A DNA stretch of 6,499 bases from Sedimentisphaerales bacterium (GCA_030636065.1 DAOVXR010000102.1:1-6499); one strand, 5' to 3'; shown: positions 1 to 5,966, numbered from the stretch's first letter. Numbers and translations: made by a program. Notes: generated from the sequence alone by a model not told the origin.

Positions 1-215
1 CTTTTGACCACAAAGTCAAACGTTCGATCTGCATATACGTTTATTACCACCGGAACTATCATACCGTTCATGTCTTTGGTTTTTTCGTTGAACTGTGAGA
101 CAAATTGTCCGATGTTCACTCCATGCTGTCCCAGCGCCGGCCCGATAGGCGGCGCGGGTGTCGCCTGTCCACCTTTAGCCTGCAATTTAATAACTGTGGT
201 TATTTGTTTAGCCAT
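1..215 (-). CDS. rplK: 50S ribosomal protein L11, N-terminal part (cut by window edge)
   Basis: L11 is the 50S stalk-base protein that binds 23S rRNA at the GTPase-associated centre, where elongation and release factors act and where thiostrepton binds. The visible 71 residues begin [20 protein letters not shown] and contain the family hallmark [17 protein letters not shown] (about 22-38) and [14 protein letters not shown] (56-69), which align without gaps to the start of E. coli L11. This is the N-terminal, factor-binding domain with its proline-rich helix; the rRNA-binding C-terminal half of a roughly 142-residue protein lies beyond position 1. The ATG is at 213-215 and a modest AGG Shine-Dalgarno lies about 5-6 bases upstream (221-223 on the plus strand). 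It follows nusG by 137 bases, the usual nusG-rplK order, so co-transcription is likely. Identification is secure. Confidence 0.97.
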   Translation of the reverse strand, partial: MAKQITTVIKLQAKGGQATPAPPIGPALGQHGVNIGQFVSQFNEKTKDMNGMIVPVVINVYADRTFDFVVK

Positions 216-235
216 AATATCCTGTTCTTTGTTAT

Positions 236-254
236 CTTCTGTTCAGTTTATTCT
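236..254. repeat. 19-base exact repeat, copy 1 (rplK-nusG gap)
   Basis: These 19 bases occur again without change at 1220-1238, in the nusG-secE gap and in the same orientation. The copy lies 20 bases upstream of the rplK start, in its probable 5' leader. No coding potential or stable hairpin is evident. It is one module of the repeat mosaic that fills both gaps around nusG. Confidence 0.85.
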
Positions 255-280
255 CTTCTCTGAATTCTTCATTTCTTCCT

Positions 281-313
281 ATTCGACGTTGAATGTTGGA
301 CGTTCAACTCTTT
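281..313. repeat. 33-base exact repeat, copy 1, built of heptanucleotides
   Basis: The 33 bases recur exactly at 1122-1154 in the same orientation. Read on the minus strand, 308 down to 281 are four consecutive 7-base units with consensus RTYSAAY, so the element is itself a degenerate heptanucleotide array. It also contains the inverted pair GTTGAA/TTCAAC with a 9-base spacer. It lies 39 bases downstream of the nusG stop, between nusG and rplK. Similarity to the other copy may extend a little to the left with a one-base gap. It resembles the short tandemly repeated (STRR) heptamers of cyanobacteria in design, not in sequence. Confidence 0.85.
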
Positions 314-352
314 TCCTCTTCTCACCACCCACAACTCTCTTTCCCACCACTC

Positions 353-919
353 TCACGCCTTCTCCACCTGCCAGTATTCGATGTCTAACGGCGTTGCCCG
401 TCCGAAGATTGTAACGATCACACGTACTGTGCCTTTTTCGGGATCAATTTCGTCAACATGTCCTTCGAAGCCTTCGAACGCGCCGCCCTTGACCTTGATT
501 TGGTCGCCTTTACTGAATTCCATTTGGATACTCGGAGTATCTTCCGGTTTTTCCGCCTGGTGCAGCATTTTGGCAACATCGACCTCGCTCATTGCGCTTG
601 GCTTGCCTTCTGTGCCGATAAAATCACCAACGCCTGACGTATCTTTTATGACATACCAGCATTCATCCATAATACTGCCGTCTTCGGTCAGAGCCATTTC
701 AACGAACACATAACCCGGATAGAGTTTGCGTTCATAGACTCGTTGTTTACCGCCGCGTACCCGTTTGACTTTTTCGCTTGGCACTACAATCCGCCCGACC
801 AGGTGCCCCACACCTTCGATCTGCACTTTGCGATCTAACGCGTCCCGTACCTGTTCCTCGCGATTGGAGGCAACCCGTAATACGAACCACTGTTTTTCAA
901 CTGTCTGATCCTGATCCAC
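353..919 (-). CDS. nusG: Transcription termination/antitermination factor NusG
   Basis: NusG binds RNA polymerase through its N-terminal NGN domain, suppresses pausing, and uses its C-terminal KOW domain to contact Rho or ribosomal protein S10. The 188-residue protein has the NGN domain at about 9-119, with QWFVLRVASNREEQV at its start and the conserved YPGYVFVEM at 67-75. The KOW domain follows at about 136-188 (KGDQIKVKGGAFEGFEG, then FGRATPLDIEYWQVEK). A linker of about 15 residues joins them. Length is normal for the family (E. coli 181). The start is GTG at 917-919, with a GAGG-type Shine-Dalgarno (near 933-937) about 11-12 bases upstream, a rather long spacing. No in-frame ATG lies near the N-terminus ahead of the conserved QWFVLRV, so GTG is preferred. 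The stop is TGA. It lies downstream of secE and upstream of rplK in the classical order. Confidence 0.97.
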   Translation of the reverse strand: MDQDQTVEKQWFVLRVASNREEQVRDALDRKVQIEGVGHLVGRIVVPSEKVKRVRGGKQRVYERKLYPGYVFVEMALTEDGSIMDECWYVIKDTSGVGDFIGTEGKPSAMSEVDVAKMLHQAEKPEDTPSIQMEFSKGDQIKVKGGAFEGFEGHVDEIDPEKGTVRVIVTIFGRATPLDIEYWQVEKA

Positions 920-950
920 TGTTTTTTACTATCCTCTGCTGCTAAGCATG

Positions 951-1042
951 TCCCAGCGAAGGCTGGGGCGGGAGTTCTTATACTAGCCCCCGATGTAAAA
1001 TCGGGGGGACTCTTTTACCAGCCCCTGCTGTCAAGCGGGGGT
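951..1042. repeat. Three GC-rich stem-loops in tandem (secE-nusG gap)
   Basis: Three hairpins follow one another at about 35-base spacing. The first pairs 952-957 with 962-967 (CCCAGC/GCTGGG, loop GAAG). The second pairs 987-994 with 1000-1007 (CCCCCGAT/ATCGGGGG, loop GTAAA). The third pairs 1022-1029 with 1034-1041 (one G-T wobble, loop GTCA). Each is followed by a similar A/T-rich spacer with a TTCTT or CTCTT core ending in AG, so hairpin plus spacer behaves as a degenerate repeat unit. On the minus strand they lie between the secE stop and the nusG start. None has a proper T-tract on that strand, so I do not call them intrinsic terminators; mRNA processing, stabilisation or a REP-like origin are alternatives. 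Confidence 0.7.
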
Positions 1043-1051
1043 TCTTTATGT

Positions 1052-1069
1052 TAGGATGGGCCTGGGCAC
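1052..1069. repeat. TAGGATGGGC-type short element
   Basis: The sequence TAGGATGGGC here is identical to the first ten bases at 2295-2304 and close to TAGGGCGGGC at 5933-5942. The other two copies continue into perfect hairpins, whereas this one continues CTGGGCACC and forms no good stem. It looks like a degenerate member of a REP-like intergenic family directly adjoining the stem-loop cluster. Confidence 0.45.
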
Positions 1070-1121
1070 CACGCGTTTTTCTATCCGATGTTCAAATCTT
1101 TCTTTATTCAATATTTCTTTA

Positions 1122-1154
1122 ATTCGACGTTGAATGTTGGACGTTCAACTCTTT
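1122..1154. repeat. 33-base exact repeat, copy 2 (secE-nusG gap)
   Basis: Identical over 33 bases to 281-313, same orientation, 841 bases apart, so the two copies lie on either side of nusG. Its last 12 bases, GTTCAACTCTTT (1143-1154), are repeated exactly at 1159-1170, giving a local period of 16. The four-heptamer structure (1122-1149) is the same as in copy 1. Confidence 0.85.
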
Positions 1155-1219
1155 CTATGTTCAACTCTTTAATTTGTAATACTATCCTGTAATTCTTTCT
1201 TCTTTGCTTCCTTCGCTAC

Positions 1220-1238
1220 CTTCTGTTCAGTTTATTCT
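1220..1238. repeat. 19-base exact repeat, copy 2 (secE-nusG gap)
   Basis: Identical to 236-254. In this gap it lies to the right of the 33-base repeat, while in the rplK-nusG gap it lies to the left, so the modules have been shuffled and not duplicated as one block. Confidence 0.85.
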
Positions 1239-1250
1239 TCTATCTTTTCT

Positions 1251-1277
1251 TAATCAGTGCAATCGGTGAAATCCGTG
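1251..1277. repeat. 9-base tandem repeat, three units
   Basis: Three consecutive 9-base units fit the consensus NAATCNGTG on the plus strand (1251-1259, 1260-1268, 1269-1277). Read on the minus strand this is CACNGATTN, and one frame would encode a repeating Thr-Asp-X pattern. No start codon, ribosome binding site or open frame of useful length surrounds it, so it is treated as non-coding repeat DNA. Confidence 0.7.
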
Positions 1278-1299
1278 GTTTAAATTTCTGTATTCTCTT

Positions 1300-1348
1300 C
1301 TGTCTTCTGTCTTCTGTCTTCTGAATTCTGAATTCTGAATTCTGAATT
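1300..1348. repeat. Heptanucleotide array, 3 + 4 units, just after secE
   Basis: Seven perfect 7-base units in phase: three of CTGTCTT (1300-1320) followed without a break by four of CTGAATT (1321-1348). The array starts 13 bases beyond the secE stop on the minus strand. Two unit types sharing CTG and TT in one register suggest slippage expansion followed by drift, or replacement of one unit by another. A single CTGAATT is also present in the rplK-nusG gap (around 260-266). Confidence 0.92.
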
Positions 1349-1360
1349 CTTCTTCTCTTT

Positions 1361-1783
1361 CTACGCCATCACTTCCAGTACGCCAATCCACTCGAACAGG
1401 TTCGCGAAACTAAAATCAACCATAGCCAAAAGGACTGCGAGTATGAATACGGTAATTACCACTACTTTGGTTGACGCGATGATTTCTTTTTTGGTGGACC
1501 AGGATACTTTTTTCATTTCGCCTTCTGTGGCGATCAGAAAATCGGCAAAGCGGACGTTATTCACTAATTTGAATATTGCCCAGCACAAAACCCCGAACAC
1601 TGCCACGGGTACGCCTGCCTGAATCCATGCTTTTGCGTTTGCCGTAAGCATGCCGTCGGTCCTTAGCCCGTCGAGCTTGTTATACAGGGCGTAGCTGCCC
1701 AGTGCCGAGATCAGCGCACCAGCCAATGCCGTACCCATTCGCGTATAATAACCTTGTCCTTTTTTATAAAACTTTAAGGCCAT
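1361..1783 (-). CDS. secE: Preprotein translocase subunit SecE
   Basis: SecE is the small subunit that clamps SecY in the SecYEG channel of the inner membrane. The 140-residue product has hydrophobic helices at about 18-34 and 54-75, then the conserved amphipathic segment and final membrane helix: ATEGEMKKVSWSTKKEIIAS at 85-104 followed by the hydrophobic stretch 105-122. The motif E-x-K-K-V-x-W-x-x-K-K-E is the SecE signature. Two extra N-terminal helices give an E. coli-like three-helix layout, unlike the roughly 60-residue single-helix form of many Gram-positives. ATG is at 1781-1783, with AGGA about 8 bases upstream; the stop is TAG. It lies between tRNA-Trp and nusG, 441 bases of repeat-rich DNA separating it from nusG, which is long for a pair that is usually close. 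Confidence 0.95.
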   Translation of the reverse strand: MALKFYKKGQGYYTRMGTALAGALISALGSYALYNKLDGLRTDGMLTANAKAWIQAGVPVAVFGVLCWAIFKLVNNVRFADFLIATEGEMKKVSWSTKKEIIASTKVVVITVFILAVLLAMVDFSFANLFEWIGVLEVMA

Positions 1784-1954
1784 ATAGTCATTCCTAATAA
1801 AAACACGGCATTAGGTAATTCCATAACGCCTTTAATGTCAGCGATTCGCAAACCATAATTACTCTGTAACGCTCGAAACTCGGATAGCATGCCTTTACCG
1901 GTATAGCTCGGAACAGGCACACCTGACAGGCACTTACTAACGCTGCACGATTGA

Positions 1955-1979
1955 ACTTCCCCGTCAGTCGCGGGGAAGT
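1955..1979. other. Perfect 9-base stem-loop between tRNA-Trp and secE
   Basis: ACTTCCCCG at 1955-1963 pairs with CGGGGAAGT at 1971-1979 around a 7-base loop. On the minus strand it lies about 60 bases downstream of the tRNA-Trp 3' end and 170 bases upstream of secE. No T-tract follows on either strand, so it is not a standard intrinsic terminator. It could separate the tRNA from the secE message (processing or protection of a 3' end), or be part of a leader. The rest of this gap (1784-1954, 1980-2041) shows only a short ACAGGCAC direct repeat (1913-1920, 1926-1933) and the palindrome GGAAATTTCC (2011-2020). Confidence 0.55.
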
Positions 1980-2041
1980 AACCTTACTAATATACTATGG
2001 TTTCGCTCGCGGAAATTTCCATACGCGTTGCGCATCTCCAT

Positions 2042-2115
2042 CAGGCCAGGAGGGAATCGAACCCACAACCTGCGGTTTTGGAGACCGCCGCTCTGCCAAA
2101 TTGAGCTACTGGCCT
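2042..2115 (-). tRNA. trnW: tRNA-Trp (anticodon CCA)
   Basis: The 74-base minus-strand sequence folds as a full cloverleaf: acceptor AGGCCAG/CTGGCCT, D stem GCTC/GAGC, anticodon stem GCGGT/ACCGC with loop CTCCAAA, hence anticodon CCA, and T arm GTGGG-TTCGATT-CCCTC. The discriminator is G, as expected for bacterial tRNA-Trp. The 3' CCA is not encoded (ATG follows), so it must be added by nucleotidyltransferase. One T-T mismatch lies in the second pair of the T stem. Its first two bases are also the last two of the rpmG stop codon. A tRNA-Trp just before secE is common in bacteria. Confidence 0.96.
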
Positions 2116-2281
2116 ATTTCTTGCGTAATTTATGTTTGGTTCGTTTGCGTTCGTGTTTGCAGTATTTGTTAAGTTCCATTTTTGGAATGCCGCCCATCGT
2201 ACTTACTTCTGTGCGATAGTTGCGTTGTCCGCAGGATGTGCACTCCATCCAGAAATATTCTCTTTTGGTCTTCTTGGCCAT
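2114..2281 (-). CDS. rpmG: 50S ribosomal protein L33
   Basis: L33 is a small 50S protein near the E site. This 55-residue protein begins MAKKTKREYFWMECTSCGQR, then NYRTEVSTMGGIPKMELNKYC and a very basic tail. Length, the early C-x-x-C (Cys14, Cys17), the N-Y-x-T segment and the K-M-E-L-x-K-Y-C strand fit the L33 family. Zinc-binding (C+) L33 usually has a second C-x-x-C; here only Cys41 is left, with His43 two residues later. The site is therefore either altered (C3H-type) or decaying. ATG is at 2279-2281 with only a weak purine-rich GGGAAAAA upstream. The TAG stop (2114-2116) runs into the tRNA-Trp gene by two bases. It is too short for many ORF cut-offs but fits the tuf-rpmG-trnW-secE order. 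Confidence 0.93.
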   Translation of the reverse strand: MAKKTKREYFWMECTSCGQRNYRTEVSTMGGIPKMELNKYCKHERKRTKHKLRKK

Positions 2282-2294
2282 AATGTTTTTCCCG

Positions 2295-2473
2295 TAGGAT
2301 GGGCTTCAGCCCATGCTGTCTGGTTGGCACCTTCCTGTATTATTCGGGTGGCACCTTTCTGTATTTCAGAGAGGTGTTCTTGTATCGCCTTCGATGGGTG
2401 GCAGCCACCGAGTCCTCGATGTGGATGGCTCATCGGGTGGCATGCTTTAGCGCAGCTTATGCAAAGCATAAGC
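2295..2473. repeat. Palindrome-rich spacer between tuf and rpmG
   Basis: The 251-base gap holds three perfect short palindromes: ATGGGCT-tc-AGCCCAT (2299-2314), GGTGGC-a-GCCACC (2397-2409) and GCTTATGC-aaa-GCATAAGC (2455-2473). GGGTGGCA occurs at 2346-2353, 2396-2403 and 2435-2442, with a variant GGTTGGCA at 2322-2329. The stretches 2322-2340 and 2346-2364 match at 17 of 19 positions with a 24-base period. No minus-strand T-tract follows the stems, so none is called a terminator. The reading frames that cross the region lack family resemblance and look like shadows. I interpret it as clustered REP-like repeats. Confidence 0.6.
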
Positions 2474-2510
2474 AAACTTAAGCATGGTTTCCGGCTTTTG
2501 TTAGTCCGTG

Positions 2511-2530
2511 CCGTGCCCGCCATTTATTCT
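2511..2530. repeat. Half of a REP-like element, right after the tuf stop
   Basis: CCGTGCCCGCCATTTA (2511-2526) is repeated exactly at 5942-5957 behind gdhA, and the next four bases differ at one. The gdhA copy has a full inverted partner arm (GGCGGGC); here that arm is missing, so only half of the hairpin remains. It begins two bases beyond the tuf stop codon. Confidence 0.65.
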
Positions 2531-2532
2531 TT

Positions 2533-3738
2533 TTATTCGAGCACCTTGGTTACTACTCCGGCGCCTACTGTTCTGCCGCCTTCGCGGACTGCGAAACGCA
2601 GTCCTTCTTCCATAGCGATTGGGTTAATAATCTCGACTTCGACGGTTACGTTATCGCCGGGCATACACATTTCTGCTCCGCCGAGCAATTTCAATCCGCC
2701 GGTGATATCTGTCGTACGGAAGTAGTATTGGGGGCGATAGCCGGTAAAGAACGGTGTATGTCTGCCGCCCTCTTCTTTGGTCAGCACGTAGATTTCGCCC
2801 TCGAATTTTGTATGTGGCGTAATGGAGCCGGGCTTAGCCAACACTTGGCCGCGTTCCAGGTCGTTCTTTTCAACGCCTCGAAGCAGACAGCCGACGTTAT
2901 CGCCTGCTTGTCCGTCGTTGAGGGTTTTGTTGAACATTTCGACGCCGGTTACGATTGCTTTGCGGGTTTCGGTGATACCTATTATTTCTATTTCTTCGCC
3001 AACATGGACAGTTCCGCGTTCGATACGTCCTGTACCAACGGTTCCGCGTCCTTTGATGGAGAAGACGTCTTCGATAGGCATCAGGAACGGCTTATCGACT
3101 TCGCGTTCCGGTTCCGGAATATACGAATCCAGCGCATCCATTAGTTCCTGAATGCATTTGGCCTTCTCTGGGTCGTCCGGGTTATTCATTGCTTCGCTCG
3201 CTGAGCCGTATATGACGGGGATATTATCACCGTCGAAGTCGTATTTGCTCAACAGTTCCCGAATCTCCATTTCCACTAATTCCAGCAGTTCCGGATCATC
3301 TACCAGGTCCACTTTATTGAGGAAGACTACTAACGCCGGCACATTTACCTGCCGGGCAAGCAACACATGTTCGCGTGTCTGTGGCATCGGACCGTCGTAT
3401 GCGTCAACTACCAGGATCGCACCATCCATTTGGGCAGCGCCGGTAATCATATTTTTGATATAGTCCGCATGGCCGGGACAATCAATATGAGCGTAATGAC
3501 GTTTTTCGGTCTCGTATTCCTGGTGGCTGGTGGCGATAGTCAGGATTTTTGTCGCATCCCGACGGCCCTGGCTTTCCGAAGCCTTGGCGACTTCGTCGTA
3601 GCTGACCGCCTTGGACAATCCCTTGGCAGCCTGGACAAAGGTAATTGCCGCTGTCAGGGTCGTTTTACCGTGGTCGATGTGACCGATTGTTCCAACGTTC
3701 ACGTGAGGTTTGGTTCTTTCGAATACCTCCTTGGCCAT
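2533..3738 (-). CDS. tuf: Elongation factor Tu
   Basis: EF-Tu is the cytoplasmic GTPase that delivers aminoacyl-tRNA to the ribosomal A site. The 401 residues contain G1 GHIDHGKT (19-26), G3 DCPGH (86-90, with the catalytic His90), G4 NKVD (141-144), GSA (178-180), then domain II (about 215-305, with [13 protein letters not shown]) and domain III (about 306-401, ending [10 protein letters not shown]). The length is normal or slightly long (E. coli 394). Switch I is odd: residues 51-72 (from [15 protein letters not shown] to the SH before QEYE) replace the usual EEKARGITIN stretch and are about five residues longer. Thr67 is the likely magnesium-coordinating threonine. I recall similar R-D-A-T-K switch sequences in planctomycete EF-Tu. 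ATG is at 3736-3738; the stop is TAA. It follows tRNA-Thr and precedes rpmG. Confidence 0.98.
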   Translation of the reverse strand: MAKEVFERTKPHVNVGTIGHIDHGKTTLTAAITFVQAAKGLSKAVSYDEVAKASESQGRRDATKILTIATSHQEYETEKRHYAHIDCPGHADYIKNMITGAAQMDGAILVVDAYDGPMPQTREHVLLARQVNVPALVVFLNKVDLVDDPELLELVEMEIRELLSKYDFDGDNIPVIYGSASEAMNNPDDPEKAKCIQELMDALDSYIPEPEREVDKPFLMPIEDVFSIKGRGTVGTGRIERGTVHVGEEIEIIGITETRKAIVTGVEMFNKTLNDGQAGDNVGCLLRGVEKNDLERGQVLAKPGSITPHTKFEGEIYVLTKEEGGRHTPFFTGYRPQYYFRTTDITGGLKLLGGAEMCMPGDNVTVEVEIINPIAMEEGLRFAVREGGRTVGAGVVTKVLE

Positions 3739-3746
3739 CTTAGATG

Positions 3747-3753
3747 TCCTCCC
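3747..3753 (-). promoter_or_regulatory. Strong Shine-Dalgarno of tuf
   Basis: On the minus strand this reads GGGAGGA, eight bases before the tuf ATG. It is the best ribosome binding site in the window, as expected for one of the most highly translated genes, and it fixes the start. Confidence 0.85.
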
Positions 3754-3787
3754 AAAATATTAGTGGAGATTTTTTATTTTCATTTCC

Positions 3788-3804
3788 GCCCTTCCGATAA
3801 GGGC
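3788..3804 (-). other. Stem-loop in the tuf 5' leader
   Basis: GCCCTT (3788-3793) pairs with AAGGGC (3799-3804) around a 5-base loop, 49-66 bases upstream of the tuf start. It lies in the 168-base spacer between tRNA-Thr and tuf. The spacer has no clear second promoter: only weak matches are visible. The stem could mark the tRNA/mRNA processing region or modulate tuf translation; the sequence alone does not decide. Confidence 0.4.
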
Positions 3805-3904
3805 CAACTGAATAACTAACTATCTGACTAACTGATGCAAAACAACTTATCAGGCTCGACGCCAGACTAAAGTAAAACAATCTATCCGGCTTAACAATAC
3901 TGAT

Positions 3905-3978
<74 letters not shown>

Positions 3979-4042
3979 AGGACGGTAATAAACAATGCGT
4001 CAAATACAAACAGGCAAACACAAAGCCACCGCAGAATCCAAT

Positions 4043-4111
4043 ATAATATAGACCTTTATCTGGTAATGCCAAAGAAAAAATGTAAAAATTTTTATTTTTT
4101 TACTTTTTTTT
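4043..4111 (-). promoter_or_regulatory. Probable strong promoter with UP-like tract for tRNA-Thr/tuf
   Basis: On the minus strand, TTGGCA (4067-4072) serves as a -35 box. Downstream is TATATT (4045-4050, 16-base spacer) or TATTAT (4043-4048, 18-base spacer) as the -10. Directly upstream of the -35, 4073-4111 is almost entirely A and T with phased A/T runs, like the UP elements of tRNA and rRNA promoters. Transcription would begin near 4036, about 58 bases before tRNA-Thr. The position and strength fit a tRNA plus EF-Tu operon. Exact boxes are inferred from consensus only. Confidence 0.6.
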
Positions 4112-4355
4112 CGCCTATGTTAAGATAGGTAAAATGGTCGCGCAGATAGACAAATGATAGTAGTCCGGCGATTTATCGCTGAAAAACACATCCTACCTAT
4201 ACACATGGCAGCATCGCTGTCGCTATTATTCGGCAATGTTGCCGCATATAGCAATGCCAATATCCAGATTATCGCTAAGAGAACCTATAGAAAATCAACA
4301 TTCGTGACATAAATTCGGGTTTATGTACCAATTACGCGCGACAAAGCCCGGCCTC

Positions 4356-4384
4356 TTTTGTAAAAAATATTGCTTTTCACAAAA
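4356..4384. other. 29-base imperfect palindrome upstream of gdhA promoter
   Basis: TTTTGTAAAAA (4356-4366) pairs with TTTTCACAAAA (4374-4384) at 10 of 11 positions around 7 central bases. It ends seven bases before the candidate -35 box of gdhA, an operator- or activator-like location. The A/T-rich composition makes chance symmetry more likely, so a regulator site is only a possibility. Confidence 0.35.
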
Positions 4385-4391
4385 ATATCTC

Positions 4392-4420
4392 TTGTGTTGA
4401 ATTACCGCGCTGAATATAAT
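4392..4420 (+). promoter_or_regulatory. Candidate gdhA promoter
   Basis: A perfect TATAAT lies at 4415-4420, with TTGTGT (4392-4397) 17 bases upstream as a weak -35 box (three of six consensus bases). Transcription would start near 4427 and give a leader of about 140 bases before gdhA. The leader contains the ATTCCC/GGGAAT hairpin. The perfect -10 and correct spacing support it; the -35 is poor. Confidence 0.45.
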
Positions 4421-4472
4421 AGGCAATGCGCTGCCATATGAATCGTGCAGCCACTGCCCGAGGTTCTGTGTC

Positions 4473-4492
4473 ATTCCCGCATGAACGGGAAT
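4473..4492. repeat. dRS3-like ATTCCC-N8-GGGAAT element
   Basis: ATTCCC (4473-4478), eight bases, GGGAAT (4487-4492): this fits exactly the 20-base form of the dRS3 repeat described in Neisseria. The stem extends to seven pairs (ATTCCCG/CGGGAAT). The flanks TGTC before and CCA after also resemble the TCATTCCCG...CGGGAATCCA hairpins scattered through many proteobacterial genomes. It lies in the gdhA leader, about 76 bases before the preferred start. Confidence 0.6.
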
Positions 4493-4520
4493 CCATACGT
4501 ATAAATAGTAGGGGCCTTAA

Positions 4521-5909
<1,389 letters not shown>

Positions 5910-5932
5910 AATCACAGAGCCTTTTCCTCAAG

Positions 5933-5957
5933 TAGGGCGGGCCGTGCCCGCCATTTA
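5933..5957. repeat. REP-like hairpin behind gdhA
   Basis: GGCGGGC (5936-5942), loop CGT, GCCCGCC (5946-5952) form a perfect 7-pair stem, preceded by TAG and followed by ATTTA. Its right half repeats the 16 bases at 2511-2526 next to tuf. It lies 26 bases beyond the gdhA stop and just before the terminator. GTAGGG(T/C)GGGC-type hairpins are, from memory, frequent between planctomycete genes. Confidence 0.65.
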
Positions 5958-5966
5958 CTCTGATAT

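Noticed and set aside
4..414. Plus-strand open frame across the rplK start and the intergenic repeat
   Set aside because: It is antisense to rplK, low in complexity, and has no Shine-Dalgarno; it is a shadow of the minus-strand gene and repeats.
987..1042. GC-rich hairpins as rho-independent terminators
   Set aside because: On the minus strand they lack a following T-tract; on the plus strand there is only a weak T-run and no gene to terminate.
1300..1348. Repeat array as a CRISPR
   Set aside because: Units are 7 bases with no spacers and no cas genes nearby.
1951..2172. Short plus-strand frames across tRNA-Trp
   Set aside because: They read through the antisense of a well-formed tRNA and of rpmG, with no family resemblance.
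2203..2523. Minus-strand frame of 106 residues between tuf and rpmG
   Set aside because: It overlaps the rpmG start in another frame, runs through the palindromic repeats and resembles no family I know.
2132..2725. 197-residue plus-strand frame opposite rpmG and the tuf 3' end
   Set aside because: It is antisense to two certain genes; composition is Cys/Trp-rich and typical of a shadow frame.
4114..4129. CCTAT/ATAGG hairpin plus T-run as a terminator
   Set aside because: The T-run precedes the stem on the plus strand, and on the minus strand the stem is followed by A, the wrong order in both directions.
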